From: Capnocytophaga haemolytica
Lineage (GTDB): Bacteria > Bacteroidota > Bacteroidia > Flavobacteriales > Flavobacteriaceae
DNA length: 64,000 nucleotides
Assembly (NCBI RefSeq): GCF_001553545.1
Contig: NZ_CP014227.1
Location: forward strand, 2,532,501 to 2,596,500
Direction of reading: 5' to 3'
A program made the translations under genes and the position numbers. Numbering within the stretch: position 1 is the first letter of the stretch; each line of letters begins with the position of its first letter. Of the stretch, positions 33,187 through 39,850 are shown in pieces. The notes beneath the pieces were generated by a model. The model did not search any database. It saw nothing but the letters and a program-made list of their open reading frames with translations, and was not told the DNA's origin.

Positions 33187-33573
33187 TCACGGCTCACTCA
33201 CCCATTCAGGCAATCGCGCGCCAAGTCCATAAGGCATAGGAATGTACTTGCCCCGCTCCACACGCTTAAACCTTGCATCCTTTCCACTGACCCATACCCC
33301 CGAATTGCCATACCCTACCTTAGGATTGAAGTGATAGATATAAGTTTTTTCCGAAAACACATAATAGTCATCGTAAATCACCGTGAGATATAGCCGTCCC
33401 TTATGCCCCGTAAAATCCTGTGCTATAGCCGCTGCCGTAGTGAGTTTTATGGTGAGCTCCTTCTCTTTCTCAGCAAACTCAGAGGAACCATATACATAGT
33501 ACGATCGCTTTGCCATAATGCAACTACTGAGTGCACAAAGCATCAAAATGAGTAGACAATGCTTCATATTCAT
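33187..33573 (-). CDS. Hypothetical lipoprotein (128 aa)
   Basis: The N-terminus MNMKHCLLILMLCALSSC carries a lipobox (LSSC), so the product is probably a lipoprotein anchored through Cys18. The remainder is a small beta-rich domain with many aromatic residues (SYYVYGSS, VIYDDYYVFSEKTYIYHF, GVWVSGKDARFKRV), and I recognise no family. The first ATG directly abuts the toxin stop codon (TAG-ATG); a second in-frame ATG two codons later (33567) is equally possible. It thus sits in the same transcription unit as the toxin-antitoxin pair and the PepSY-like genes. Confidence 0.75.
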   Translation of the reverse strand: MNMKHCLLILMLCALSSCIMAKRSYYVYGSSEFAEKEKELTIKLTTAAAIAQDFTGHKGRLYLTVIYDDYYVFSEKTYIYHFNPKVGYGNSGVWVSGKDARFKRVERGKYIPMPYGLGARLPEWVSEP

Positions 33574-33876
33574 CTAATAAAAATCAAACAGAGACTCTTG
33601 TTTAGCTCCTCTAAAATAGAGAATGCTTATTATACCCAAAGCCTCATTTATTGAATAATAAACATAAAAACGATTCTTAAAGAATGAACGCTGATACAAA
33701 TCTTCATCCTCAATATAGCGAGCCAAGAAGTAAGGATCGTCAGCAAGCTCTCGTTCAAACAAATCAAGTGCTAACTCTATCTTCTTAGAATATGAGGTCG
33801 AAAAGGTTTTTCTATTCCAAAAACTATACGTATCACTAAGACTTTGTAAAGCCTCCTTGTCCCATAGTACCAGCAT
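33574..33876 (-). CDS. RelE/ParE-family toxin
   Basis: This 100-residue product has the compact fold signature of the RelE/ParE superfamily: an N-terminal strand-helix (MLVLWDKEALQSLSDTYSFW), a helix with SKKIELALDLFERELADDP, and the C-terminal strands RSFFKNRFYVYYSINEALGIISILYFRGAKQ. The RFYVYYSI and ILYFRGAKQ strands are typical of the family. It starts inside the last 41 nt of the upstream antitoxin gene, in a different frame, as is usual for type II toxin-antitoxin pairs. The RelE-like (mRNA cleavage) and ParE-like (gyrase) activities cannot be told apart from the sequence. Confidence 0.85.
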   Translation of the reverse strand: MLVLWDKEALQSLSDTYSFWNRKTFSTSYSKKIELALDLFERELADDPYFLARYIEDEDLYQRSFFKNRFYVYYSINEALGIISILYFRGAKQESLFDFY

Positions 33877-34081
33877 ATTTTTTATCTTCTTTAATAAAAA
33901 ACTCCTTTATGTACTGTTTTCTCTCTTCTGAACTCACATAAATACCTTGTGCCATTCGCTCCCTTGCTTGTGTTATTTGCACTCGCTCAGCAGCTGTTAG
34001 CGGTGCTAACGGCTCTTCCACAGCGTCTAACGCCAAAGCCTCTTCTGCATCAGTATGTCTTTTGTAATTCAACATTATCAT
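33836..34081 (-). CDS. Antitoxin of the RelE/ParE-type module (81 aa)
   Basis: This small acidic protein of 81 residues is encoded directly upstream of the toxin and overlaps it by 41 nt. The LTAAERVQITQARERMAQGIYVSSEERKQYIKEFF segment looks helical and resembles antitoxins that pair with ParE-like toxins, with a C-terminal toxin-binding tail. Two ATGs two codons apart (34081 and 34075) are possible starts. The pair presumably autoregulates, but I see no obvious operator except the inverted heptanucleotide array directly upstream (34096-34172). The assignment rests mostly on gene order and size. Confidence 0.75.
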   Translation of the reverse strand: MIMLNYKRHTDAEEALALDAVEEPLAPLTAAERVQITQARERMAQGIYVSSEERKQYIKEFFIKEDKKYAGTMGQGGFTKS

Positions 34082-34095
34082 TTAGAAATTAAAAA

Positions 34096-34172
34096 TTAGT
34101 GGTTAGCACTTAGCGATTAGTCCAGCACCTGAGCACTGTGAACTCTGCACTAGGCACTAACCGCTAACCACT
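34096..34172. repeat. Heptanucleotide array with mirror-image halves (11 units)
   Basis: Eleven units in exact 7-nt register. The first four are TTAGNNN; the last ones end in CACT (CTGCACT, AGGCACT, AACCACT), so the second half tends toward the complement of the first. As a result TAGTGGTTAGC (34097-34107) and GCTAACCACTA (34163-34173) pair perfectly over 11 bp and can close a long hairpin. It fills the gap between PepSY-like copy 2 and the antitoxin. Confidence 0.75.
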
Positions 34173-34178
34173 ACTTTA

Positions 34179-34580
34179 CTAATAATTATAATTCGTATTG
34201 ACCAAGTCACCTTTGCTATCGAAGTACGCATCAGGGGCGTTACCCACAAAATCAACCCTAAAGCCAATATTTGTTTTGCTAATACCTTCTATAATCAAAC
34301 CGTTCTTAGCAGCATATTCGGCGATTGCCTTCGGTAAGAAAGTCGTAGGAATGCTATTGCCGTCCTCAGCCTCTACCTTCACCCAATTGCCATCACGGGT
34401 AAACTCAATCTCAGTTTTATCGCTCATCTCCACAGAGAACCGCTGCCCATTGTCCTCGCGCTCTACCTCCACAATCTTTGCATTAGGAAAGTGGGTAGAG
34501 ACGAAGTTCCTTGCTTCTGGTGGCAACGAAGCACAACTGACCATCAACAGCGGTAAAATCAATAAAATATACTTCTTCAT
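34179..34580 (-). CDS. PepSY-like lipoprotein, copy 2 of 4 (133 aa)
   Basis: This is the only copy of the four with a lipobox: MKKYILLILPLLMVSCASL places the lipid-modified Cys at residue 16. The mature part matches the PepSY-like pattern: ARNFVSTHFPNAKIVEVERE, then RFSVEMSDKTEIEFTRDGNWVKVEAEDG and a C-terminal FRVDFVGNAPDAYFDSKGDLVNTNYNY. The ATG at 34580 is preferred to the one at 34595 because it gives a proper signal sequence and leaves a 7-nt gap after copy 1's stop. It is likely anchored in a membrane while copies 1, 3 and 4 are soluble, so the set may be functionally diversified. Confidence 0.88.
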   Translation of the reverse strand: MKKYILLILPLLMVSCASLPPEARNFVSTHFPNAKIVEVEREDNGQRFSVEMSDKTEIEFTRDGNWVKVEAEDGNSIPTTFLPKAIAEYAAKNGLIIEGISKTNIGFRVDFVGNAPDAYFDSKGDLVNTNYNY

Positions 34581-34587
34581 ACCGCTA

Positions 34588-35031
34588 CTAATCATCGTAT
34601 CTCAAGAAATTACCTCTTGCATCAAACTCAGCCTCTACACCATTGGCGAGCTCTACTTCATAGCCTGAGCGTTTCTTATCGAGTTTATAAACCCCAGCCC
34701 CTGCGTGATTCTTGCTCAGAAAACTCTTAATACCAGCGGGCAACAGTTTCTCAGGCACTTTACCACTGCGCGATTTGACCTGATCCCAATCGCCATTGGT
34801 GTGAAACTCCACTTCATCACCATTGTGAAACACCACCTTGTAGTCCTTATCACGGTCGTCATCATCAACCCACACTGAGGCAACACTCTCCAATGAGTAA
34901 TACTGCTTTACGAATGCCTGTGCCTTCTTGGGCAACTGATTGAAGTTAATCTGACGGTCGTCATTTGCAAAAGCATTGCTAAAACTAAGCATAGCGATGA
35001 TTACCACCGCAAAATTGATCATTTTTTTCAT
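34588..35031 (-). CDS. PepSY-like secreted protein, copy 1 of 4 (147 aa)
   Basis: The first gene of the PepSY-like run, 29 nt below a TATTTTTG promoter box. The signal peptide MKKMINFAVVIIAMLSFSNAFA is followed by INFNQLPKKAQAFVKQYYSLESVASVWVDDDDRDKDYKVVFHNG, the strand EVEFHTNGDWDQVKSRSG and the closing YEVELANGVEAEFDARGNFLRYDD. This is the Bacteroidetes PepSY-like (DUF2874) family. The Asp-rich loop (DDDDRDKD) is longer than in the other copies and could bind a metal; that is speculation. Copy 2 follows after 7 nt. Confidence 0.9.
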   Translation of the reverse strand: MKKMINFAVVIIAMLSFSNAFANDDRQINFNQLPKKAQAFVKQYYSLESVASVWVDDDDRDKDYKVVFHNGDEVEFHTNGDWDQVKSRSGKVPEKLLPAGIKSFLSKNHAGAGVYKLDKKRSGYEVELANGVEAEFDARGNFLRYDD

Positions 35032-35059
35032 CTTTATAATATTTTTAATTAATATGCGG

Positions 35060-35067
35060 CAAAAATA
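35060..35067 (-). promoter_or_regulatory. Promoter -7 box of the PepSY/TA run (TATTTTTG)
   Basis: The minus strand reads TATTTTTG, matching TAnnTTTG, 28 nt above the start of PepSY-like copy 1. Confidence 0.6.
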
Positions 35068-35095
35068 CTACTTATTTTGAAATAAACAATACTTC

Positions 35096-35755
35096 TCACA
35101 AAAATCTACCGTCTACCATCGTAAGTTTGCGGTCAGCCATCGCGGCAAGTTCCTCGTTATGAGTAACAATCACAAAGGTTTGTCCCAGCTCATCGCGCAA
35201 ACGGAAAAACAGCCTATGCAGCTGCTCTGCCGATTCCGAATCGAGGTTACCGCTGGGCTCATCGGCAAATACCACATCAGGGCGATTCATCAAAGCTCGG
35301 GCTACTGACACCCGCTGTTGCTCACCGCCTGAGAGTGCCGCTGGTTTATGGTCAGCCCGCTCAGCCAAGCCCAAGAAGCCCAACAGCTCACGCGCTCGCT
35401 CTTCTGCCTCAGCGAGCCGCTGACCAGCAATCAACGCGGGGATACACACGTTCTCCAATGCCGTAAACTCAGGCAGCAGCTGGTGAAACTGAAAGATAAA
35501 GCCTATATGCGCATTGCGAAAGCGCGCCAAAGCCTTCTGTGAGAGACTCAGCACATCGGTGCCGCCTATGCGCAGCGTGCTGCCCTGCCCACTATCAGCA
35601 CTGTCGAGCGTACCCAAAATGTGCAATAGCGTAGTTTTGCCCGCACCCGATGCCCCCACAATGGAAACCACCTCGCCACGAGCCACCTCGATGCTCACCC
35701 CTTTGAGTACCTCCAAATCCTTGTAAGTCTTATGTATGTTTGTTGCTTGAATCAT
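35096..35755 (-). CDS. lolD: LolD-type ABC transporter ATP-binding protein
   Basis: The ATPase subunit of a LolCDE/MacB-type exporter. LolD powers release of lipoproteins from the inner membrane. It has 219 residues, the usual length. Walker A is [12 protein letters not shown] near 34-45, the Q-loop region is [18 protein letters not shown] (near 90-107; the [16 protein letters not shown] segment is typical of LolD), the signature is [15 protein letters not shown] and Walker B is [12 protein letters not shown], followed by the H-loop VTHN. The LolC/E permease gene is not next to it. The stop is 28 nt above the PepSY-like promoter box. A MacB-like role cannot be fully excluded. Confidence 0.88.
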   Translation of the reverse strand: MIQATNIHKTYKDLEVLKGVSIEVARGEVVSIVGASGAGKTTLLHILGTLDSADSGQGSTLRIGGTDVLSLSQKALARFRNAHIGFIFQFHQLLPEFTALENVCIPALIAGQRLAEAEERARELLGFLGLAERADHKPAALSGGEQQRVSVARALMNRPDVVFADEPSGNLDSESAEQLHRLFFRLRDELGQTFVIVTHNEELAAMADRKLTMVDGRFL

Positions 35756-35765
35756 CTTTTTTAAG

Positions 35766-35881
35766 AAATTAGAAAGGAGAAATTAGAAAATTAGGAATTA
35801 GCGAATAGTTCGGCGCGTTAGCAATTTACTCTTTACTCTTTACTGACTTCTGACCTCTGCCCCCTGACTACTGACCTCTGC
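35766..35881. repeat. Heptanucleotide arrays between lolD and the Smr gene
   Basis: AAATTAG/AAAGGAG-type units hold register at 35766-35807, and a second set (TTACTCT twice, TTACTGA, CTTCTGA, CCTCTGC, CCCCTGA, CTACTGA, CCTCTGC) holds register over 35826-35881. The second set runs over the stop codon of the Smr gene at 35868. Confidence 0.7.
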
Positions 35882-36416
35882 TCTGATAAATATACACCTC
35901 GGTAGCTCCTACGCCGTATTTGGCGTATTCAGCATCATAGAAGGTAACGTTGGGGTAACGCCCGAGGAGGAACTCCAACTCAGTGCGCAGTACCCCCTCC
36001 CCTACTCCGTGGATAAAAACCACGCGTTGCAGCCGCTTCTCGATGGCAAATTCCAACTGCCGCCTTGCCGTCTCCAACTGCAAAGTGAGCATATCGTAAG
36101 GCGTCATATTCTTAATCGAATCGGTAAGTTGCTCAATGTGTAAGTCTACCTCCATCGGTGGCACCTTCTTCTCTTTCTTGGACAGTGCCACAGGCTTTGC
36201 ACGCCGCTGAGGGGCGTCCTTTGCAAGCGTATCAGCATCTGCCGCCACAAAACTGCGCGTAAGGTCTCCCTCCGCCCTAAGTACAACCAACTCGTGGGCA
36301 GGAAAAACCAACTCAAAACCCTCATCGCTGAGCACCGTTATTTCATTACCACGAATACCAATCACCGCCCCGCGAATGGTATCGTCAAGTACCTCTACTG
36401 TATCTCCTATGTTCAT
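35868..36416 (-). CDS. Smr-domain protein with DUF2027-like N-terminus
   Basis: This 182-residue protein has two parts. Residues 1-75 (MNIGDTVEVLDDTIRGAVIGIRG, then FELVFPAHELVVL) form a small beta-barrel-like region found in Bacteroidetes proteins annotated DUF2027. Residues 95-180 are an Smr domain: VDLHIEQLTDS, then VVFIHGVGEGVLRTELEFLL and YGVGATEVYI. The HGxGxGxLR motif is complete. Smr domains are nucleases or nucleic-acid-binding modules, known from the MutS2 C-terminus, but the target of this stand-alone version is not known. It is flanked by heptanucleotide arrays on both sides. Confidence 0.88.
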   Translation of the reverse strand: MNIGDTVEVLDDTIRGAVIGIRGNEITVLSDEGFELVFPAHELVVLRAEGDLTRSFVAADADTLAKDAPQRRAKPVALSKKEKKVPPMEVDLHIEQLTDSIKNMTPYDMLTLQLETARRQLEFAIEKRLQRVVFIHGVGEGVLRTELEFLLGRYPNVTFYDAEYAKYGVGATEVYIYQSRGQ

Positions 36417-36422
36417 TGTTTA

Positions 36423-36478
36423 TTAGGGGTTAGGGATTAGCGAATAGCGAATAGGGAATAGGGATTAGCAATTTACTC
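36423..36478. repeat. Heptanucleotide micro-array (8 units)
   Basis: TTAGGGG, TTAGGGA, TTAGCGA, ATAGCGA, ATAGGGA (twice), TTAGCAA and TTTACTC in exact register, directly above the Smr start codon and reaching the stop codon of the small membrane protein. Confidence 0.75.
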
Positions 36479-36634
36479 ATTACTCTCTTCCTTTGGCGGC
36501 AATCCGCGTGATATGCGGTATACACCTACCATCAATAGCACCACACCTACGGTCAGCAACAGCTGATCGTACTGCTTAAACCAATAGCGCGACAAGGCTA
36601 TGGCTACTCCTAATATCATTAATATGTAATTCAT
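36473..36634 (-). CDS. Small membrane protein (53 aa)
   Basis: This short hydrophobic protein has two predicted membrane spans: MNYILMILGVAIALSRYWF, then LLLTVGVVLLMVGVYRISRG, with a charged tail PPKEESNE. The ATG at 36634 is preferred to one ten codons upstream because the extra codons fall in the heptanucleotide array and have no coding character. No family or function can be assigned. It lies between arrays, so its transcription unit is unclear. Confidence 0.65.
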   Translation of the reverse strand: MNYILMILGVAIALSRYWFKQYDQLLLTVGVVLLMVGVYRISRGLPPKEESNE

Positions 36635-36643
36635 ATTTTTTAG

Positions 36644-36727
36644 TGTATAATGTATAATGCACAATGTATAATGATGCTAACGCACCGAACTAATCACTAA
36701 TTACTAATCACTAATTACTACAATTAT
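36644..36727. repeat. Heptanucleotide micro-array (12 units, two sub-types)
   Basis: Twelve units in unbroken 7-nt register: TGTATAA (three copies) with TGCACAA, then an ATCACTA/ATTACTA alternation. It fills the whole spacer between the four-helix-bundle gene and the small membrane protein. Confidence 0.75.
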
Positions 36728-36730
36728 ACA

Positions 36731-37087
36731 TTATTTATTGTTTTTCTTTGCGGTTTTTATACTACTTGTGAGTATTTTGATCAATTCAACTGCCTCTGCA
36801 TTAATACTCTCAAATTCCTTTTCAGTGATATATTCAGTCATAAAAAGCAATTCAAGCCAATAAAGCGTCTCATTTATTTCCTTATGTGCAATGGACAGTT
36901 TATGCGTAAAATCCGACAGACTTTCAGAGCATTCCGATTCCCTAACCATAGCCCCTATCGAAGTGCCACTGCGCATCACCTGCTTTGATAATATATATTC
37001 ATCCTTCTGTTCGCATAAGTACTTATAGAGCCTCACAATCCTTATAGCAAAATGAAAACTCTTCTCCCTTAAAACACTCTCCCTCAT
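36731..37087 (-). CDS. Four-helix-bundle protein (23S rRNA IVP/S23 family)
   Basis: A 118-residue all-helical protein of the family first seen as intervening-sequence-encoded S23 proteins, here free-standing. Diagnostic features are the start LREKSFHFAIRIVRLYKYL, the central SKQVMRSGTSIGAMVRESECSES motif (SGTSIGAN-like) and the LSIAHKEINETLYWLELL helix. Members form pentamers and are suspected to bind nucleic acid or protein, but their role is unknown. It sits between heptanucleotide arrays, 26 nt after pncB. Confidence 0.9.
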   Translation of the reverse strand: MRESVLREKSFHFAIRIVRLYKYLCEQKDEYILSKQVMRSGTSIGAMVRESECSESLSDFTHKLSIAHKEINETLYWLELLFMTEYITEKEFESINAEAVELIKILTSSIKTAKKNNK

Positions 37088-37091
37088 AATA

Positions 37092-37126
37092 ATTATACAT
37101 TATACATTATAAATTATACACTAATA
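37092..37126. repeat. Heptanucleotide micro-array overlapping the pncB stop
   Basis: ATTATAC (three copies), ATTATAA and ACTAATA in exact register. The pncB stop codon and last codons (37114 onward) are inside it. Confidence 0.7.
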
Positions 37127-38301
37127 TTAAGTATGCCCTTTGCCAACTCTATCATTCGTTTATCGCCTGTATGCTTATTAGGCTCATCGGAGAGCTTTAC
37201 CGTAGGCACCCACTCATTGTCCGAAGTAAGCACCTCAGTGAGCTTCATCACGATGTTCATCGGACGCAAACCCACATCGTTCGTCAAGTCAGTGCCAATA
37301 CCAAACGAAAGCCCTATCTTACCCCTACACGCCTCAGTGATGAGCTGCACCTTCTCCGTATTGAGCCCATCCGAGAAAATGATGTACTTCGAAAGCGGGT
37401 CAATCCCCATACGCTTATAGTGAGCGATCGTCTTCTCTGCAAAGACGATAGGGTCGCCGCTATCGTGCCGCACCCCGTCAAAGAGCTTGCTAAACTTCTT
37501 GTCAAACTGCTTAAAAAACACGTCCGTAGTATACGTATCCGAAAGCGCTACCCCCAAGTCGCCACGGTAGACGTCCACCCAATGCTCTAATGACAAGGCG
37601 TTCGACATCTTATAGCTGTACTCCGCCGCGTGGAACATAAACCACTCGTGGGCGTGCGTACCGATAGGCTTCACTTGGTACTTCATCGCAAAATGCACAT
37701 TGCTCGAGCCCGCAAAGCGCCGCGCAGCACCATTGGTAAGCGTGCGCATCACGATGTCGTGCACGTGATACGAATGCCTGCGGCGCGTGCCAAACTCAGC
37801 AAAAGCCACATTCAGCTCATTGTATACCCGCACCTTCTCCAGCGTGTTCTCCACAATGCGCTCATCGCTCCAGCCCTGTGCCTTGGTCAAGCGGTAGTAC
37901 AACTCACTGATCATCGCCAGCAGCGGCACTTCCCAGAGGATCGTACGATACCAATACCCCTCGACGTGTACCTCCAAGTCCGCCCCACGCTGCTCTATCT
38001 TCACCTCCGAAGGATCATAGCGATACCCCTCGAGAAAGTCCAAATACAGCGGCGAGAGGTAAGGACAATTCTCCTGCAAAAACAGCTTCTCATCCTTAGT
38101 GAGCTTCAGCTGAGCCATCGCATTGACCCCCTGCTGCAATGCCCCTGCAAAGCCCTCAGGAAATTCGTGCTTGCCTCGGTTGATAAACGTATAACGCCCC
38201 TTATTCGTAGGGAAAAGCTGCACCACAGCACACTGCATCGTGAACTTGTAAAAATCGTTATCCAAAATGGAATTAAAAACAGAGTAATTTTCTACTGCCA
38301 T
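37114..38301 (-). CDS. pncB: Nicotinate phosphoribosyltransferase
   Basis: This is the first step of NAD salvage from nicotinate: nicotinate plus PRPP plus ATP gives nicotinate mononucleotide. The 395-residue length is typical of the short bacterial form. Signatures are DNDFYKFTMQCAVVQLFP at the start, FGTRRRHSYHVHDIV near 170, the phosphate-binding HDSGDPIVFAEK near 280 and the GIGTDLTND loop near 335. The catalytic histidine region is in the HAHEWFMFHAAEY block. The start is the ATG 45 nt below the promoter box. The C-terminal codons lie inside a heptanucleotide array, so the last residues (NISV) may be array-derived. Confidence 0.95.
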   Translation of the reverse strand: MAVENYSVFNSILDNDFYKFTMQCAVVQLFPTNKGRYTFINRGKHEFPEGFAGALQQGVNAMAQLKLTKDEKLFLQENCPYLSPLYLDFLEGYRYDPSEVKIEQRGADLEVHVEGYWYRTILWEVPLLAMISELYYRLTKAQGWSDERIVENTLEKVRVYNELNVAFAEFGTRRRHSYHVHDIVMRTLTNGAARRFAGSSNVHFAMKYQVKPIGTHAHEWFMFHAAEYSYKMSNALSLEHWVDVYRGDLGVALSDTYTTDVFFKQFDKKFSKLFDGVRHDSGDPIVFAEKTIAHYKRMGIDPLSKYIIFSDGLNTEKVQLITEACRGKIGLSFGIGTDLTNDVGLRPMNIVMKLTEVLTSDNEWVPTVKLSDEPNKHTGDKRMIELAKGILNISV

Positions 38302-38345
38302 CTATATTGTATTTATAAACTATTCATAAGGACTCATTGCAAATG

Positions 38346-38353
38346 CAAAGATA
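38346..38353 (-). promoter_or_regulatory. pncB promoter -7 box (TATCTTTG)
   Basis: The minus strand reads TATCTTTG 44 nt above the pncB ATG. Confidence 0.65.
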
Positions 38354-38501
38354 CAACTTTTTAATAAATAACAAATAATGTATAACGCATAATTTTGTAG
38401 CAACACTGATTTTCCATTGCAACTCACTGACTGATAGCCCCTCAATACTCACCACTCATTCCCCACCTCTTACCCCTCGTAAAAAAACTGACCACTACCC
38501 C

Positions 38502-38531
38502 TTGTGCATTATAAATTATTTATTAACTTTG
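38502..38531 (+). promoter_or_regulatory. Orphan promoter (TTG-N19-TAACTTTG)
   Basis: TTG at 38502-38504 and TAACTTTG at 38524-38531 have the consensus 19-nt spacing, but no coding sequence follows for nearly 500 nt. It could drive a non-coding transcript ending at the hairpin at 38706-38729 or read into the DUF177 operon. Confidence 0.5.
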
Positions 38532-38579
38532 CACCATCTTTTTAACAATACCGCAACACAACATTATCTCTTAATATTT

Positions 38580-38611
38580 TAACCACTAACTACTAATCCC
38601 TAATCTCTCCA
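38580..38611. repeat. Heptanucleotide micro-array (TAANNNC, 4 units)
   Basis: TAACCAC, TAACTAC, TAATCCC and TAATCTC in register, directly followed by the 11-nt array. Confidence 0.65.
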
Positions 38612-38688
38612 CCTAAGAACAACGTAAGAGCAAGGTAAGAGCAACTACGGTACCAATACGCTACCAATACGGATGCAGCACGGATGAA
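38612..38688. repeat. 11-nt-period array (7 units)
   Basis: Seven units in exact 11-nt register: CGTAAGAGCAA and GGTAAGAGCAA pair up, then CTACGGTACCA with ATACGCTACCA, then ATACGGATGCA with GCACGGATGAA. Successive units are the most alike. Read on the minus strand, the last units resemble the ATTCG/ATCCG units at 24641. Confidence 0.75.
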
Positions 38689-38705
38689 TATCATCCCTTT
38701 TCCCT

Positions 38706-38729
38706 ACCCAAAAAGGGTCATTTTTGGGT
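38706..38729 (+). terminator. Hairpin ending a possible non-coding transcript
   Basis: ACCCAAAAA (38706-38714) pairs with TTTTTGGGT (38721-38729) around GGGTCA. It has a weak T-run after it (TATTTC). It could terminate the transcript from the orphan promoter. Confidence 0.4.
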
Positions 38730-38945
38730 TATTTCACATTGCATAATATACAACAATAACATCATTTTTATGAGAATATGCTAAAAACTACCTAACACTT
38801 AATGTACCATCTCAGTATTCCTCCCCTTAGGGAAGGTAGTGCGCCAAGTGAGCATCTCACTCAAGTAACCTCCTTCTACGTCGCTTAAAGGCAGCCCTGA
38901 GGAGTGCCCTACGAGTGTTTTTTGTAAAAAAAAGTTGAAAAAATG

Positions 38946-38975
38946 TTTGTAATTAAAAAATAAGTCGTACCTTTG
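38946..38975 (+). promoter_or_regulatory. Promoter of the DUF177-rpmF operon
   Basis: TTTG at 38946-38949 and TACCTTTG at 38968-38975, spaced by 18 nt, match the Bacteroidetes consensus. The start codon follows 42 nt later. Confidence 0.75.
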
Positions 38976-39017
38976 CACCTCAGAAAATCGAATTATCAAC
39001 ACGTAAACCTATACAGA

Positions 39018-39551
39018 ATGAATAAGTTAAAGGAATATGAGGTTTCTTTTGTAGGGCTCAAGCAAGGCAAACACGAGTTCGTTTACGCGATTGATAAGAG
39101 GTTCTTAGCACTTTTTGACTACGAGGAAGTGAACGACATCGACGAGAAAGTAACCCTCTCTCTCGACAAGAAAAGCACCCTTATGGAGCTCCACTTCAAG
39201 AATAAAGGCATCGTAAATGTGAACTGCGACGTCTCCAACGAGCCTTTTGACTTGCCTGTGGAAGGCGAACTCTTCTTAGTAGTGAAATTTGGCGAAGAGT
39301 ACAACGATGACGACGATGAGCTGCTGATACTCCCTCACGGGGCACATCAGTTCAATGTAGCGCAGTACATCTACGAGCTTGTAGTGCTGTCCATCCCTGC
39401 CAAGCGCATTCACCCTGACGTCGTCAGCGACAAAATGCACTCCGAAGTGCTGGACAAGTTAGAAGCACTATCGCCCAAAGAACCTATTGACGAAACAGAA
39501 CATATTGACCCACGTTGGGAAAGTTTAAAGAATTTAATAACTGATAAATAA
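39018..39551 (+). CDS. DUF177 (YceD-like) protein
   Basis: A 177-residue member of the DUF177/YceD family, which almost always precedes rpmF and in plants and bacteria is linked to 23S rRNA processing or accumulation. The sequence starts MNKLKEYEVSFVGLKQGKHEF and has the family's central DLPVEGELFLVVKFGEEY block followed by an acidic run (NDDDDEL) and the conserved ILPHGAHQFNVAQYIYELVVLSIP helix. The ATG at 39018 is chosen because it aligns with the family start and lies 42 nt after the -7 box; an upstream in-frame ATG falls within the promoter. rpmF follows after 7 nt, a conserved arrangement. Confidence 0.92.
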   Translation: MNKLKEYEVSFVGLKQGKHEFVYAIDKRFLALFDYEEVNDIDEKVTLSLDKKSTLMELHFKNKGIVNVNCDVSNEPFDLPVEGELFLVVKFGEEYNDDDDELLILPHGAHQFNVAQYIYELVVLSIPAKRIHPDVVSDKMHSEVLDKLEALSPKEPIDETEHIDPRWESLKNLITDK

Positions 39552-39558
39552 TTAAGTA

Positions 39559-39753
39559 ATGGCACATCCTAAAAGAAGACAATCAAGCACAAGAAGAGAT
39601 AAGCGTAGAACTCACGACAAGGCTGCAGTTCCTCAAATCGCTAAAGACTCTGTAACAGGCGAATTGCACTTGTATCACCGCGCACACTGGTACGAAGGTA
39701 AACTCTACTACCGCGGGCAAGTGCTCATCGATAGCACTGAGGCAGCTGAATAA
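39559..39753 (+). CDS. rpmF: 50S ribosomal protein bL32
   Basis: A component of the large ribosomal subunit near the peptidyl transferase centre and exit tunnel. It has 64 residues, with the family start [21 protein letters not shown] and the centre [19 protein letters not shown]. The four zinc-binding cysteines of the C+ form are absent, so this is the zinc-independent form. It is cotranscribed with the DUF177 gene and ends before a strong hairpin terminator. Confidence 0.97.
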   Translation: MAHPKRRQSSTRRDKRRTHDKAAVPQIAKDSVTGELHLYHRAHWYEGKLYYRGQVLIDSTEAAE

Positions 39754-39792
39754 TACGCCTAAGAAAATTATAAACTTAATTTTTTCATAGTG

Positions 39793-39833
39793 AAAAAAAG
39801 AGGAGAAGCTAACTTAACCTCTCCTCTTTTTTA
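39793..39833. terminator. Bidirectional terminator between rpmF and DUF5606 gene
   Basis: AAAAAGAGGAGA (ending at 39806) pairs with TCTCCTCTTTTT (from 39820) over 13 bp with a 13-nt loop. The A-run on one side and T-run on the other let it serve both convergent genes. Confidence 0.85.
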
Positions 39834-39850
39834 TGCCTTTTAACGCCCTA

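Larger units (their letters stand above)
38302..39017. other. Divergent intergenic region, pncB / DUF177 gene
   Basis: This 716-nt region holds the pncB promoter (38346-38353), a second plus-strand promoter-like element with no gene behind it (38502-38531), a heptanucleotide array running directly into an 11-nt-period array (38580-38688), a 9-bp hairpin (38706-38729), a more GC-rich stretch at about 38810-38925 with the hairpin AGTGAG-CAT-CTCACT, and the DUF177 promoter. No convincing protein gene is present; the longest minus-strand frame (38799-39002) overlaps a promoter and looks random. Confidence 0.65.

Noticed and set aside
37630..38364. Plus-strand frame of 244 codons opposite pncB
   Set aside because: The pncB frame has all family motifs; the antisense frame has no recognisable feature and ends in the pncB promoter.
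38799..39002. Small minus-strand gene upstream of DUF177
   Set aside because: It covers the DUF177 promoter and start region and has no recognisable features.
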